Positions 18,554 to 27,525 of a stretch of 64,000 nucleotides of DNA are shown piece after piece. The notes beneath the pieces were generated by a model. The model was not told the origin of the DNA and made no database searches. It worked only from the letters and a program-made list of their open reading frames with translations. The translations under genes were made by a program, and so were the position numbers. The stretch is from Thermohalobaculum sp039026375 (GTDB taxonomy: Bacteria; Pseudomonadota; Alphaproteobacteria; Rhodobacterales; Rhodobacteraceae). Every line of letters starts with the position of its first letter. Positions within the stretch are counted from its first letter, which is position 1. The stretch spans positions 83,466 through 147,465 of the forward strand of contig JBCCML010000004.1 of assembly GCA_039026375.1 (NCBI GenBank). Reading direction: 5' to 3'.

Positions 18554-19168
18554 ATGATGAGCTTTGCCACTCGCCGAACCGTACTTCTGGGCGCCTCTGC
18601 GCTGCCGCTGTTGCGTGCTCTGCCCGCCTTAGCCTCTACGGAGGCGAAGTTTACCGACGACTTTTCAATTGGAGCGGACGACGCCCCCGTGACGGTGTAC
18701 GAGTACATCTCGTACACCTGTGGCTACTGCGGCCAGTTCCACCAGGTCGTCTGGCCCGAAATTCAGGAAGCGTATGTGGACAGCGGCAAGGCCCGCTTCA
18801 TCCTGCGCCCGTTCTACCGCAACACCGTCGATCTGGATATCGACATGCTGGCGCGCTGCGGGGGCCCCGATAACTTCTATGCGCTGATCGACGTGTATTT
18901 GAACGAGCAGTCGCTCTGGACACGCGCTCAGGACATCAACTTCGCTGTCACCCAGATCGCGCGCCGGGCAGGGATGCCACAAGCGACGATCGACGAATGC
19001 CTGGCGGACTACGAATTCAAGAAGACCCTGGTCGAGGCTTTCCGCGCAAACGCGGCGGAGCACGAAGTTGAAGCCACGCCGACATTCATCGTCGGCGACG
19101 AGGTGCATCGAGGCCTGGCAACGACTGAGACGCTGTCCGGCCTGATCGACAACGAACTGGGCGTCTAA
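18554..19168 (+). CDS. DsbA-family thioredoxin-fold oxidoreductase
   Basis: A 204-residue periplasmic thiol oxidoreductase. The N-terminal signal has an RR pair (TRRTVLLGASALPLLRALPALAS), compatible with Tat or Sec export. The thioredoxin fold carries the active site CGYC (about residue 57) in ISYTCGYCGQFH and the cis-Pro loop TPTFIVG (about 176). Two start codons are adjacent: GAGGA sits 2 bp before the first ATG and 5 bp before the second (18557), so the second may be the one used. It lies just upstream of smc, separated by about 200 bp holding a DnaA-box dyad. Confidence 0.88.
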   Translation: MMSFATRRTVLLGASALPLLRALPALASTEAKFTDDFSIGADDAPVTVYEYISYTCGYCGQFHQVVWPEIQEAYVDSGKARFILRPFYRNTVDLDIDMLARCGGPDNFYALIDVYLNEQSLWTRAQDINFAVTQIARRAGMPQATIDECLADYEFKKTLVEAFRANAAEHEVEATPTFIVGDEVHRGLATTETLSGLIDNELGV

Positions 19169-19260
19169 GGACCAATAAGAACTGACTGTGAAAAGGGCCG
19201 CTGACCCCCAGGGACACGCGGCTGCCACACCAACGAGCCACGGCACTGACGATTACTACA

Positions 19261-19291
19261 TATAGGGGTTTTCCTGTGGATAACCCCTATA
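19261..19291. promoter_or_regulatory. perfect DnaA box inside a 10-bp dyad upstream of smc
   Basis: TATAGGGGTT and AACCCCTATA form a perfect inverted repeat with an 11-nt spacer. TGTGGATAA at 19275-19283, the exact complement of the DnaA box TTATCCACA, runs from the spacer into the right arm. It lies 75-105 bp before the smc start. It could be a DnaA-controlled promoter element or a cruciform; the absence of a T-run argues against a terminator. Confidence 0.5.
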
Positions 19292-19365
19292 TCGTAAGGT
19301 CACTCAATTGACTTTCGCCGGATGTACGGGTCCAATGGCCCCTCTTGGTGGTATTGGAAACGCGT

Positions 19366-22300
19366 GTGCAGTTCACCCGGCTTAGACTAAGCGGCTTCAA
19401 GTCGTTTGTGGATCCAACAGATCTGGTCATCTCGACCGGGCTGACCGGGGTCGTCGGGCCGAACGGTTGTGGTAAATCCAACCTGCTGGAAGCATTGCGC
19501 TGGATCATGGGCGAAAACCGGCCCACCCAGATGCGCGGTGATGGCATGGACGACGTCATCTTCGCGGGCACTGACTCACGGCCGGCACGGTCATCCGCCA
19601 CGGTCGAATTGGTCGTGGACAACGGCGACCGCCTGGCGCCGGCACAGTTCAATCAGGACGACAAGCTGGAGATCAGCCGCAGGATCACCCGAGAGGTAGG
19701 GTCTGCCTATCGGATCAATGGCAAGGATGTGCGCGCCCGCGACGTTCAGATGCTGTTCGCCGATGCCTCGACCGGGTCTCACTCGCCCGCCTTGGTGCGT
19801 CAGGGTCAGATCTCGGAGTTGATCAACGCGAAACCCAAGGCGCGGCGTCGCGTGTTGGAGGAAGCGGCTGGGATCAGTGGCCTCTATCAACGCCGACATG
19901 AGGCCGAGCTGAAGTTGAAGGGGACAGAGAACAACCTCTCGCGCGTTGACGATGTCATTGATCAACTTCGCGGACGGCTGGGCTCGTTGGAACGTCAGGC
20001 CGGGCAAGCCCGTCGATACCGCCAGATCTCTGAAGACCTGCGCCGTACCGAAGCGGTGTTGCTCTACTTGCGCTGGCACTTGGCGGAACAGGAGCGCGGA
20101 CAGGCAGACGCCAACCTTACAGACGCCACCAAATCCGCCGCCCAGGCAGAAGGAACCGCGCGCGAAGCGGATAAGGCGCGCGTGACGGCAGAAGAAGCCT
20201 TACCGCCTTTGCGCGAAGAGGAGACCATCGCCGCCGCCGTTCTGCAGCGCCTGGTGATCGAACGTGATCAGCACGCGGAACGCGAGGAGCGTGCGCGACA
20301 AGAGATTGAAAATCTTGCAGGTCGCGCCCGTCAGCTCTCAGCAGACATCGAACGCGAAAGCACGCTGCAGCGGGATGCGGGCGGAACGATCGAACGCCTT
20401 GAGGCAGAAGCGCAGGAACTGAGCGACGCCATCGCAGGCCAGGCGGATGCCCAACTGGCGGCAGCCGATGCAGCCCGCAAGACGGGCGATGCGCTGTCAG
20501 ATCAGGAAACAAAGCTTGACCGATTGACCGAAGAGGCTGCCAGGCTTGCCGCACGCACCGCGGCTGCCGAACGCCGGCGGGACGAGGCCCAGACGACGGA
20601 GGCCCGCCTTACCGGCGAGATTGCGCGGGCCAGCCAGAGTCTGGAGGAACTTTCAGAACAGATCGCCGATGCGCAAGCGCTGTTCGAAGACTCAACCAAG
20701 ACAGCAGAAGCAGCGCGTGTCGACGCAGAGCAGGCAGAGACTGCTCTGAGCAACGCGGAAACTGCGCGGGCGCGCGCCCAAGAGACCGAGGGCGAAACGC
20801 GCGCAGCACTTGCCGATACCGAAGGTGAAACAGGCGCCTTGGCTGCAGAAGTCCAGGGTCTGGAGCGACTGCTGGCGCGTGACACCCGCGACGGCACCAA
20901 GTTGATCGATCAATTGAGTGTTGCGCCGGGTTACGAAGCCGCGTTGGGCGCAGCGCTTGGCGAGGATCTGGCATTCGGTGAGGCGGTCGATTATGGCTCT
21001 GGATGGCACGCTCTGAACGATTACGACCCAAGCACCGCATTACCTGACGGCGCAGAACCGCTCACGAAACACGTCACGGCCCCAACAGTGCTGCGACGCC
21101 GATTGGCGCAGATCGGGCTGGTCGATTCAGCAGAAGCGGTTGCAAAACAGCCATCACTGCAACCAGGCCAACGCCTTGTGACGCGTGAAGGCGATCTGTG
21201 GCGTTGGGATGGCCTTTGTATCCGCAAGGGCGATGCATCGACATCCGCGGCACTGCGCCTTCAACAGCGCAACCGCTTGAAGGCACTGCACGAAGCCTTG
21301 GCCAAGGCGCGCGCGCTGAAGGAAAAGGCCGAAGCAGCGCAAACGAAAGCCCGCGCAACGCTAGATACGGCAAACCAGACCGAGATTGCCGCGCGTGAAG
21401 CCCGACGGCTCGCTGATACCCAGGCCACGAATGCCATCCGCGAAAGCAATAAAATTGAGGCCGAGCTGGCCCTGTTGCGGTCGCGCCAGACCAGTCAGTC
21501 CGACGCAATCGAGGCGCGCGAAACAGAGAAGGCCGCCGCCAGCCAGGCTGTCAAAGAAACTGAAGCTGCTATCGCTGAACTGGATGACGTGAGCGAGGCC
21601 CGAAAGGCCGTCGATCACCAGCGAGGCGAAGTGGACCTGGCGCGGACGGCCATGCTTGCGGCGCGGGCAAAGGCAGACGATCTGCGCCGAAGCGCAATCA
21701 CCAGAGAGAAGCGGCTGAGCGAAGTTCAACGCGAACTGACCGTGTGGCGGGATCGGTCCGAGAATGCGGGATCCCGTCTCGCAGATCTGAACAAGCGATC
21801 GGCGGAGACGACGCAGCGCCAGGCGGACATCGCCGGCAAGCCTGATGAGTTGGCCAACCGCCGGGAGATGCTGTCAGCTGAAATCTCGGGCGCCGAGGAA
21901 CGTCGTGCCACAGCGGCCGACGCGCTCGCCGAAGGTGAAGCGGCATTTAGATCTGCAGAGACAGCCGCCAGGGCGGCCCAGACCTTTGCCGGCGAATGCC
22001 GCGAAGCACGGGCGCGTGCGGAAGCCGTTCTTGAGGGGCTCGCAACCCGTGTGCAGGACGCTGCCGAAGAAATAGCGAGCGAGTTGGAGCTGACGCCCCA
22101 GGCAATTCTGGAACAACTCGGCACCGACGCGTCCGACCTGCCATCGCTAGAAAGCGCAGACGCAGAGGTTGCCAAGTTGCGGCGTCAGCGCGATGCCCTG
22201 GGCGCCGTCAATCTGCGTGCTGAAGAGGATGCCGCCGAGGTTCGCACGGAGTTGGAAGCGATCAGCGCTGAAAAGACGGACTTGGATCAGGCGGTCGCGA

Positions 22301-22821
22301 AGCTTCGCCGCGGCATTGCTGAACTCAACCGCGAAGGACGGGAGCGCCTGTTGGCTGCCTTCGAGACGGTCAACGAGCGCTTTGCCGTGCTGTTTCGGCA
22401 CCTTTTCGGAGGCGGTGAAGCCCGATTGGTCATGGTCGAGTCCGAAGACCCGCTGGATGCCGGTCTGGAGATTTTGTGCCAGCCACCAGGGAAAAAGCTG
22501 TCGACCCTGTCGCTGTTGTCCGGCGGCGAGCAGACCCTGACAGCCCTTAGCCTGATCTTTGCGGTGTTCCTGGCCAATCCAGCGCCCATCTGCGTGCTCG
22601 ACGAGGTCGACGCACCGCTAGACGACTCGAACGTCACCCGGTTCTGCGACCTGTTAGACGAAATGTGCCGGCGGACGGAAACGCGCTTCCTGATCATCAC
22701 ACACCACGCGATCACGATGAGCCGGATGGACCGGCTGTTCGGGGTCACCATGGTGGAGCGGGGCGTCAGCCAGCTTGTATCCGTCGATCTCGCCAAGGCG
22801 ACCGATCTGGTCGACAGCTGA
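19366..22821 (+). CDS. smc: chromosome segregation ATPase SMC
   Basis: A condensin core subunit that extrudes and organises chromosomal DNA with ScpAB. From the GTG at 19366 the protein has 1151 residues and begins VQFTRLRLSGFKSFVDP, the family N-terminus; a TTG at 19345 is open but adds seven unconserved residues. Walker A GPNGCGKSN is at about 31-39. A coiled coil follows to about 490, then a hinge (about 500-640), a return coil, the signature LSGGEQ at about 1051 and Walker B ICVLDEVDAPLDD. It is transcribed alone after the dsbA-like gene. With parABS in the same window it forms the chromosome-partition machinery. Confidence 0.96.
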   Translation: MQFTRLRLSGFKSFVDPTDLVISTGLTGVVGPNGCGKSNLLEALRWIMGENRPTQMRGDGMDDVIFAGTDSRPARSSATVELVVDNGDRLAPAQFNQDDKLEISRRITREVGSAYRINGKDVRARDVQMLFADASTGSHSPALVRQGQISELINAKPKARRRVLEEAAGISGLYQRRHEAELKLKGTENNLSRVDDVIDQLRGRLGSLERQAGQARRYRQISEDLRRTEAVLLYLRWHLAEQERGQADANLTDATKSAAQAEGTAREADKARVTAEEALPPLREEETIAAAVLQRLVIERDQHAEREERARQEIENLAGRARQLSADIERESTLQRDAGGTIERLEAEAQELSDAIAGQADAQLAAADAARKTGDALSDQETKLDRLTEEAARLAARTAAAERRRDEAQTTEARLTGEIARASQSLEELSEQIADAQALFEDSTKTAEAARVDAEQAETALSNAETARARAQETEGETRAALADTEGETGALAAEVQGLERLLARDTRDGTKLIDQLSVAPGYEAALGAALGEDLAFGEAVDYGSGWHALNDYDPSTALPDGAEPLTKHVTAPTVLRRRLAQIGLVDSAEAVAKQPSLQPGQRLVTREGDLWRWDGLCIRKGDASTSAALRLQQRNRLKALHEALAKARALKEKAEAAQTKARATLDTANQTEIAAREARRLADTQATNAIRESNKIEAELALLRSRQTSQSDAIEARETEKAAASQAVKETEAAIAELDDVSEARKAVDHQRGEVDLARTAMLAARAKADDLRRSAITREKRLSEVQRELTVWRDRSENAGSRLADLNKRSAETTQRQADIAGKPDELANRREMLSAEISGAEERRATAADALAEGEAAFRSAETAARAAQTFAGECREARARAEAVLEGLATRVQDAAEEIASELELTPQAILEQLGTDASDLPSLESADAEVAKLRRQRDALGAVNLRAEEDAAEVRTELEAISAEKTDLDQAVAKLRRGIAELNREGRERLLAAFETVNERFAVLFRHLFGGGEARLVMVESEDPLDAGLEILCQPPGKKLSTLSLLSGGEQTLTALSLIFAVFLANPAPICVLDEVDAPLDDSNVTRFCDLLDEMCRRTETRFLIITHHAITMSRMDRLFGVTMVERGVSQLVSVDLAKATDLVDS

Positions 22822-23309
22822 TCCGGCCATCTCGATTTGCAATGTGAGAACGCGATCAGTCCAAAGTTGGGCTTTCCTTTGGTCCAGATGGCAATTCTGC
22901 TGGAGAAGATCAGCAGGCGAGGCTCTCTGGTATGCCAGACCGCTGGAGATGCCTGAATGCGACGCACCGCTGATTGCACTGATCAGAGACCCAACATGCG
23001 GGGTGGCAATGCGCGCAAAGGACAGCCGGCACCCAAGCTCACCCGAAGATTGAATTGCACCTTGGTGCAGGCTGTTGCCCTCGTCGCGAGCGACGGCGAG
23101 GCCCGTTCGCAGGCTAAGAACAGGGCTTCGTAATCCGGGGCGCCCCGAGCGGCTGGGGGAGGTCGCTCGGGGCTGATGATGAGCCACCCTAACCAACGCG
23201 GGACTTTAGTTTCCACCATATGGTGGCTTCTGGCTTTGCACTGGCGGCTGGAACCCGCCAAGATCCACCCAGAATCGCACATGGTCTGCCGACGGGGGCA
23301 AATCTGCCA
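22822..23309. other. 488-bp gap between smc and the flavin monooxygenase gene
   Basis: No convincing ORF or known RNA is seen. It contains a 10-bp GC-rich hairpin (23142-23173) and a 14-bp perfect palindrome CCACCATATGGTGG (23213-23226) about 85 bp before the monooxygenase start, which could be an operator. The rest is unremarkable. Confidence 0.4.
23142..23173. repeat. 10-bp GC-rich inverted repeat
   Basis: GCCCCGAGCG and CGCTCGGGGC pair perfectly with a 12-nt loop. There is no T-run on either side. It lies 320 bp after smc, so it is a candidate structured RNA or weak terminator. Confidence 0.4.
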
Positions 23310-24560
23310 ATGGAAGAAACCGAGGTCGTCGTTGTCGGGGCAGGCCAGGCCGGCATCGCCATGAGCGAGCACCTCACCAAGAACGCCATTCCACACATCG
23401 TTCTGGAGCGCGCACGCATTGCCGAGAAATGGCGTACCGGACGATGGGATTCCCTCAAGGCCAACGGACCCGCCTGGCACGATCGTTTTCCAGGGGTTGA
23501 GTTTCAGGGAATTGATCCCGACGCCTTCGCGGCCAAGGACGAAGTGGCGGAGTATCTCGCGGACTATGCTGCACGCTTCGGGTCTCCGATCCGAACGGGC
23601 ATCGACGTACAGCGCGTCAGCAAACTGAACGGTGACCGCGGCTTTCGGATTGAAACCAGCGCAGGGGTGATCAAAAGCGACAACGTCGTTGCTGCCACCG
23701 GTCCATTTCAGCGGCCTGTCATCCCACCGCTGATCCCTGACGGAAATGGGCTGAAACAGCTGCACTCGGCCGACTACCGAAACCCCGAGGAGCTGCCTGA
23801 GGGCGCGGTCCTTGTGGTGGGATCGGGATCATCCGGCAGTCAAATCGCGGACGAGCTGAACCGTTCGGGACGTCAGGTTTACTTGTCCGTTGGCCCGCAC
23901 GACAGGCCACCCCGGAGCTATCGGGGCCTGGACTACTGCTGGTGGCTTGGTGTTCTGGGGAAATGGGATAACGCCGCGTTGGAGCCGGATCTGGCGCACA
24001 TCACGATTTCAGTCAGCGGGGCATATGGCGGGCGAACCGTTGATTTCCGTCGTCTGGCGCACGAGGGGATCACATTGGTCGGGATGACGGGCGCGCTGAC
24101 GGATGGCAAGCTGAGCTTTTCGGCTGATCTGGCCCCAAACATCGCCGCGGGCGACGCCTACTACCTGGCGATGCTGGACGAGGCGGACGCCTATGCCGAG
24201 CGTAACGGCCTAGATCTGCCCACAGATCCCGAAGCGCGCGACATCCCGGAAGATCCGCCGTGTCTGGTCGAGCCGATCACCTCGCTCGATCTGGCAGAGG
24301 CGGGCATCACCACGATCATCTGGGCCACAGGCTACCAGCTGGACTTTAGCTGGCTACAGGTGGACACGTTCGATGCCGACGGCAAGCCGAACCACCAGAG
24401 AGGCGTCAGCGCAGAGCCCGGCATCTACTTCATCGGACTGCCCTGGCTGTCGCGCCGCGCGTCCTCGTTTATCTGGGGGGTCTGGCACGACGCGCGATAT
24501 CTGGCAGATCATATCGCAACCCAACGCAACTATGCCGCCTACCAGGCGGCTGCGCAGTAG
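23310..24560 (+). CDS. flavin-containing monooxygenase, CzcO-like NAD(P)/FAD oxidoreductase
   Basis: A 416-residue two-dinucleotide-fold flavoprotein. The FAD fold starts at residue 5 with VVVVGAGQAGIAMS. The NADPH fold is VLVVGSGSSGSQIADEL (about 168), and the ATGY motif in IIWATGYQLDF (about 355) is typical of flavin monooxygenases and related enzymes. The ORF is open for 30 codons upstream, but the ATG at 23310 places the Rossmann strand correctly. The substrate is not deducible. It stands alone and ends about 100 bp before a GT2 gene. Confidence 0.85.
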   Translation: MEETEVVVVGAGQAGIAMSEHLTKNAIPHIVLERARIAEKWRTGRWDSLKANGPAWHDRFPGVEFQGIDPDAFAAKDEVAEYLADYAARFGSPIRTGIDVQRVSKLNGDRGFRIETSAGVIKSDNVVAATGPFQRPVIPPLIPDGNGLKQLHSADYRNPEELPEGAVLVVGSGSSGSQIADELNRSGRQVYLSVGPHDRPPRSYRGLDYCWWLGVLGKWDNAALEPDLAHITISVSGAYGGRTVDFRRLAHEGITLVGMTGALTDGKLSFSADLAPNIAAGDAYYLAMLDEADAYAERNGLDLPTDPEARDIPEDPPCLVEPITSLDLAEAGITTIIWATGYQLDFSWLQVDTFDADGKPNHQRGVSAEPGIYFIGLPWLSRRASSFIWGVWHDARYLADHIATQRNYAAYQAAAQ

Positions 24561-24664
24561 CGCCGCCCCAACCCTTTCGCAGATACAATCCGTATTGGCG
24601 CCATCGTTCTGCCGGTATTAGGCTGGATCGGCGAAACCAGGGCGCTCTATGGCGCCGGCATCCA

Positions 24665-25630
24665 ATGGTACGTGTCGTGAAGCTGATTGTTCAGATCCCC
24701 TGCTACAATGAAGCCGACACGTTGGCCGACGTGATCGCGGCCATTCCGCGCGACATACCGGGGATCGCTTCGGTCGAGGTCCTGATCGTCGATGATGGCT
24801 CTATCGACGGAACGGCCGAGATCGCCCAGTCTGCGGGCGCTGATCACCTCATTCAGAACCGCTCCAACATCGGATTGGCCCGTACCTTTGAACGCGGGAT
24901 CGAGGCGAGCCTGCGCGCCGGCGCAGATATCATCGTCAACACCGACGGCGATCATCAGTACCCAGGCGCAGCGATCCCGGAGTTGATTGCACCCATCTTG
25001 CAAGGCACAGCTGACGTCGTGGTCGGCGATCGCAATGCCGGTCAGAACAAGGAGTTCTCAGCGACAAAGCGCTTCCTGCAACGGTTGGGCAGCTCTGTCG
25101 TCAGACAGCTGTCGGGCGTCGACGTCAGCGATGCGGTTTCAGGATTTCGCGCCTATCGGCGAGAGGCAGCCCTGGGCATCAATGTGCTGTCCAGTTTTAG
25201 CTACACGACCGAAACACTGATCCAGTTGGGCAGGCGGGGGCTTTCTGTGGCGTCGGTGCCCGTTGCCACCAACGCCGCAACACGACCCTCGCGCTTAAGC
25301 ACATCCACAACCAAGTTCGTTGCGCTCCAGATGCTCACCATCATCCGAAGCTACATGCTGTATCGGCCCCTGCGGGCACTGGGGACACTTGCGGCCGTCC
25401 TGATGGTCCTGGGCATCCTACCCATAGTCAGATTCGTCTACTTCTTCTCGATCGGAGAAGGCGGCGGTCACATTCAGTCCCTGGTGTTGGGCAGCATGTT
25501 CTTCCTGATGGGATTCACGACCTTTGTCGCAGCACTGCTAAGTGACATCATCGCCGGCAATCGCATGCTGCTAGAGCGCACATTGGAACGACAACGCCGC
25601 GCAGATGTTGATGCAGACGAGCAGGGTTAG
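24665..25630 (+). CDS. family 2 glycosyltransferase, DPM1/polyprenyl-phosphate type
   Basis: A 321-residue GT-A enzyme with two C-terminal TM helices. The catalytic domain has VQIPCYNEADTL (about 10), VLIVDDGSIDGT (about 45) and the metal-binding VNTDGDHQYPG (about 95); TMs lie at about 240-265 and 275-300. Proteins of this shape transfer a sugar to undecaprenyl phosphate for later use by GT-C enzymes at the outer membrane face. A GTG at 24677 (MKLIVQIPCYNE) is an equally good start. Its stop overlaps the convergent GT-C gene by 4 bp, so the two could work in one pathway although on opposite strands. Confidence 0.85.
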   Translation: MVRVVKLIVQIPCYNEADTLADVIAAIPRDIPGIASVEVLIVDDGSIDGTAEIAQSAGADHLIQNRSNIGLARTFERGIEASLRAGADIIVNTDGDHQYPGAAIPELIAPILQGTADVVVGDRNAGQNKEFSATKRFLQRLGSSVVRQLSGVDVSDAVSGFRAYRREAALGINVLSSFSYTTETLIQLGRRGLSVASVPVATNAATRPSRLSTSTTKFVALQMLTIIRSYMLYRPLRALGTLAAVLMVLGILPIVRFVYFFSIGEGGGHIQSLVLGSMFFLMGFTTFVAALLSDIIAGNRMLLERTLERQRRADVDADEQG

Positions 25631-27516
25631 AGCGCGCGCCTCACGATCCAATAGTCTTGTCCGCCCAAGTCCGTCGCGAATTGTGATACCTGCCCACTCA
25701 GAATACTGCGGGCAACAGCTTCCGACGTCGTTACGATCGACCAGCCCGTGGACAACGCTTCCTCGACAAGCTCGGGATCCGGCAGCACCTGACTATCTGG
25801 CATAGCCAGCAACACATCAGGCCGGTCAAAGAACGCATAGCCCGCATCGACTGGCGCAGTGTGGATGATCGTCTTCGGCGCCAGGGTATCGAAAACCGCC
25901 CGCGCATGGACATTGCTTTGGCGCTGTTCGTAACTGGCGGGAAGGTGCACCCCATAAGCAAAGAACGCAGCAGCCGAAAATCCCAGTATCGCAAGCACCC
26001 AGACAGCATGAAAAAGCGGCCGCCATCTGATCAAGACGGCGAAGCTTGTGACAATCAATCCAATCAAAAACAGGCCCTCTGCCACGGGCTGCGCCAAGAG
26101 TGCCGTGATCCCGCCTCCACCGGCAGACGCCGACACGGCAAAAAGACCGAGAACCGATAACGCGAAAAACACAGTCAGACTGCGCCAGTCCCATGGCGTC
26201 CGCAGGTAGAGTTCCTTGACCGCAACCGCGCCAAGAATGGAAAGGAACGGCAGTAAAATCAGCAAATAGCGCTGGCTGTTGGATTTCCCGCCGTGCCAAT
26301 GCTGGATGAAAAAAGGAAATGCCGTCAGAGCGATAACCAATACGAACAACGACCACATGCCAGCCTTAGGGCGGCGGGCGAGCGCTGCCATCGGCAGAAC
26401 ACACAGCCAGGGCATGCTCTGCGCCAGCGCTTGTTTCAACATTCCAGCAATCAGGGCGGTGCCGAACCCAGTTGCAACAAGGCCAGGGCGCTGATCCACA
26501 TCGCGATGCTGGGCCATATCGATGATCAGTGAGTGAAAGCCCTGGGCTACACTGAGTAGTTTAGCAAAGGTTTCTGGAACGAGGATCGCAGTAATCAACA
26601 GGGCTGCGATCAGCACAACGCCCAGCAGCCTAAGCCCAGAAATTGGGACACGCCGCAAGAAAACCAAGCCAAGCAGCATAACCACCGCGATTGGGATGAA
26701 GGGAAGATAGCGGTCGGCTGAAACCAGACTTTCTGTGCCAGACTGCCCATAGCCAACGGGCATCCAAGAGCCGAACTTAATGTGGTTGAGCGTACTGCTG
26801 AGGATCAGTCCTGGCGCCATTCCCAGCGCAGCCGCGCATAAACAGCTGATCGGACGGCGCCCGAACCACAATAACCAAACGGTCAGGGCTGGGACGATGA
26901 ACAGGGTGTCGACGCGAACGTTGATGGCAATACCCGCCGCCACACCAGATAGCAGCGCCCAAGCCCAGCCGCTCTGTCCGTGCGCCTCCAGATTGCGCAT
27001 TTGCACCAAGGCCAAGACGGCCAACAGCGAAACGGATGCCGCGACGGCGTGCGGCCAAACCCCGATCGCGTAGTCAGCCAGAAAGGTGCCGATCCCCAGA
27101 ATGCAGACACTGAAGATCGCAAGACCCCGATCACCCCACTCCAGGGCAAGACGGTAGGTCATGGCCAATATCGCCAGCGCCGCGATCAGGTTCAGCGCCA
27201 TGACGCCCTTGATCTCTGCCAGATACCAGAACGGCAAAGCCAGATAGGTGAAGCCGCTTGGATACTGCATGACCAGGCCTGACGGCCCAGCGACGAGCAC
27301 GATGACTTCTAGATCCAAGCTCTGGAATTGCTCGAACCCATTTTCAATGACATGCCCGCCATTCTTGGCCATCGCCATCAAGGCGCCAATCTGGGCCAAT
27401 TCATCCCCGGTGAAGAGGGCGGTCGGCATCGCCAACAGGATCGCGCCCCAGATGATCCCAAAGCACGCGACGAGGCAAAGCATCAATCGGGCAGATGAAA
27501 AGTGACGCAGTTTCAT
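25627..27516 (-). CDS. multi-spanning GT-C-type glycosyltransferase
   Basis: A 629-residue membrane protein with about 11-12 hydrophobic helices and a C-terminal soluble part (about 510-629). The first periplasmic loop carries an acidic GDELAQIG motif (residues about 37-44), as in GT39/GT83-like enzymes that use lipid-linked sugars. I assign GT-C from topology and this loop; the acceptor is unknown. It ends in a 4-bp overlap with the convergent GT2 gene, a plausible partner that would make the lipid-linked donor. It starts 10 bp after the patatin gene ends upstream and may be cotranscribed with it. Confidence 0.7.
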   Translation of the reverse strand: MKLRHFSSARLMLCLVACFGIIWGAILLAMPTALFTGDELAQIGALMAMAKNGGHVIENGFEQFQSLDLEVIVLVAGPSGLVMQYPSGFTYLALPFWYLAEIKGVMALNLIAALAILAMTYRLALEWGDRGLAIFSVCILGIGTFLADYAIGVWPHAVAASVSLLAVLALVQMRNLEAHGQSGWAWALLSGVAAGIAINVRVDTLFIVPALTVWLLWFGRRPISCLCAAALGMAPGLILSSTLNHIKFGSWMPVGYGQSGTESLVSADRYLPFIPIAVVMLLGLVFLRRVPISGLRLLGVVLIAALLITAILVPETFAKLLSVAQGFHSLIIDMAQHRDVDQRPGLVATGFGTALIAGMLKQALAQSMPWLCVLPMAALARRPKAGMWSLFVLVIALTAFPFFIQHWHGGKSNSQRYLLILLPFLSILGAVAVKELYLRTPWDWRSLTVFFALSVLGLFAVSASAGGGGITALLAQPVAEGLFLIGLIVTSFAVLIRWRPLFHAVWVLAILGFSAAAFFAYGVHLPASYEQRQSNVHARAVFDTLAPKTIIHTAPVDAGYAFFDRPDVLLAMPDSQVLPDPELVEEALSTGWSIVTTSEAVARSILSGQVSQFATDLGGQDYWIVRRAL

Positions 27517-27525
27517 CGCCGTGGC

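Noticed and set aside
22983..23765. 260-codon minus-strand frame before and within the monooxygenase gene
   Set aside because: It overlaps the FAD domain of a clear gene and has no family features.
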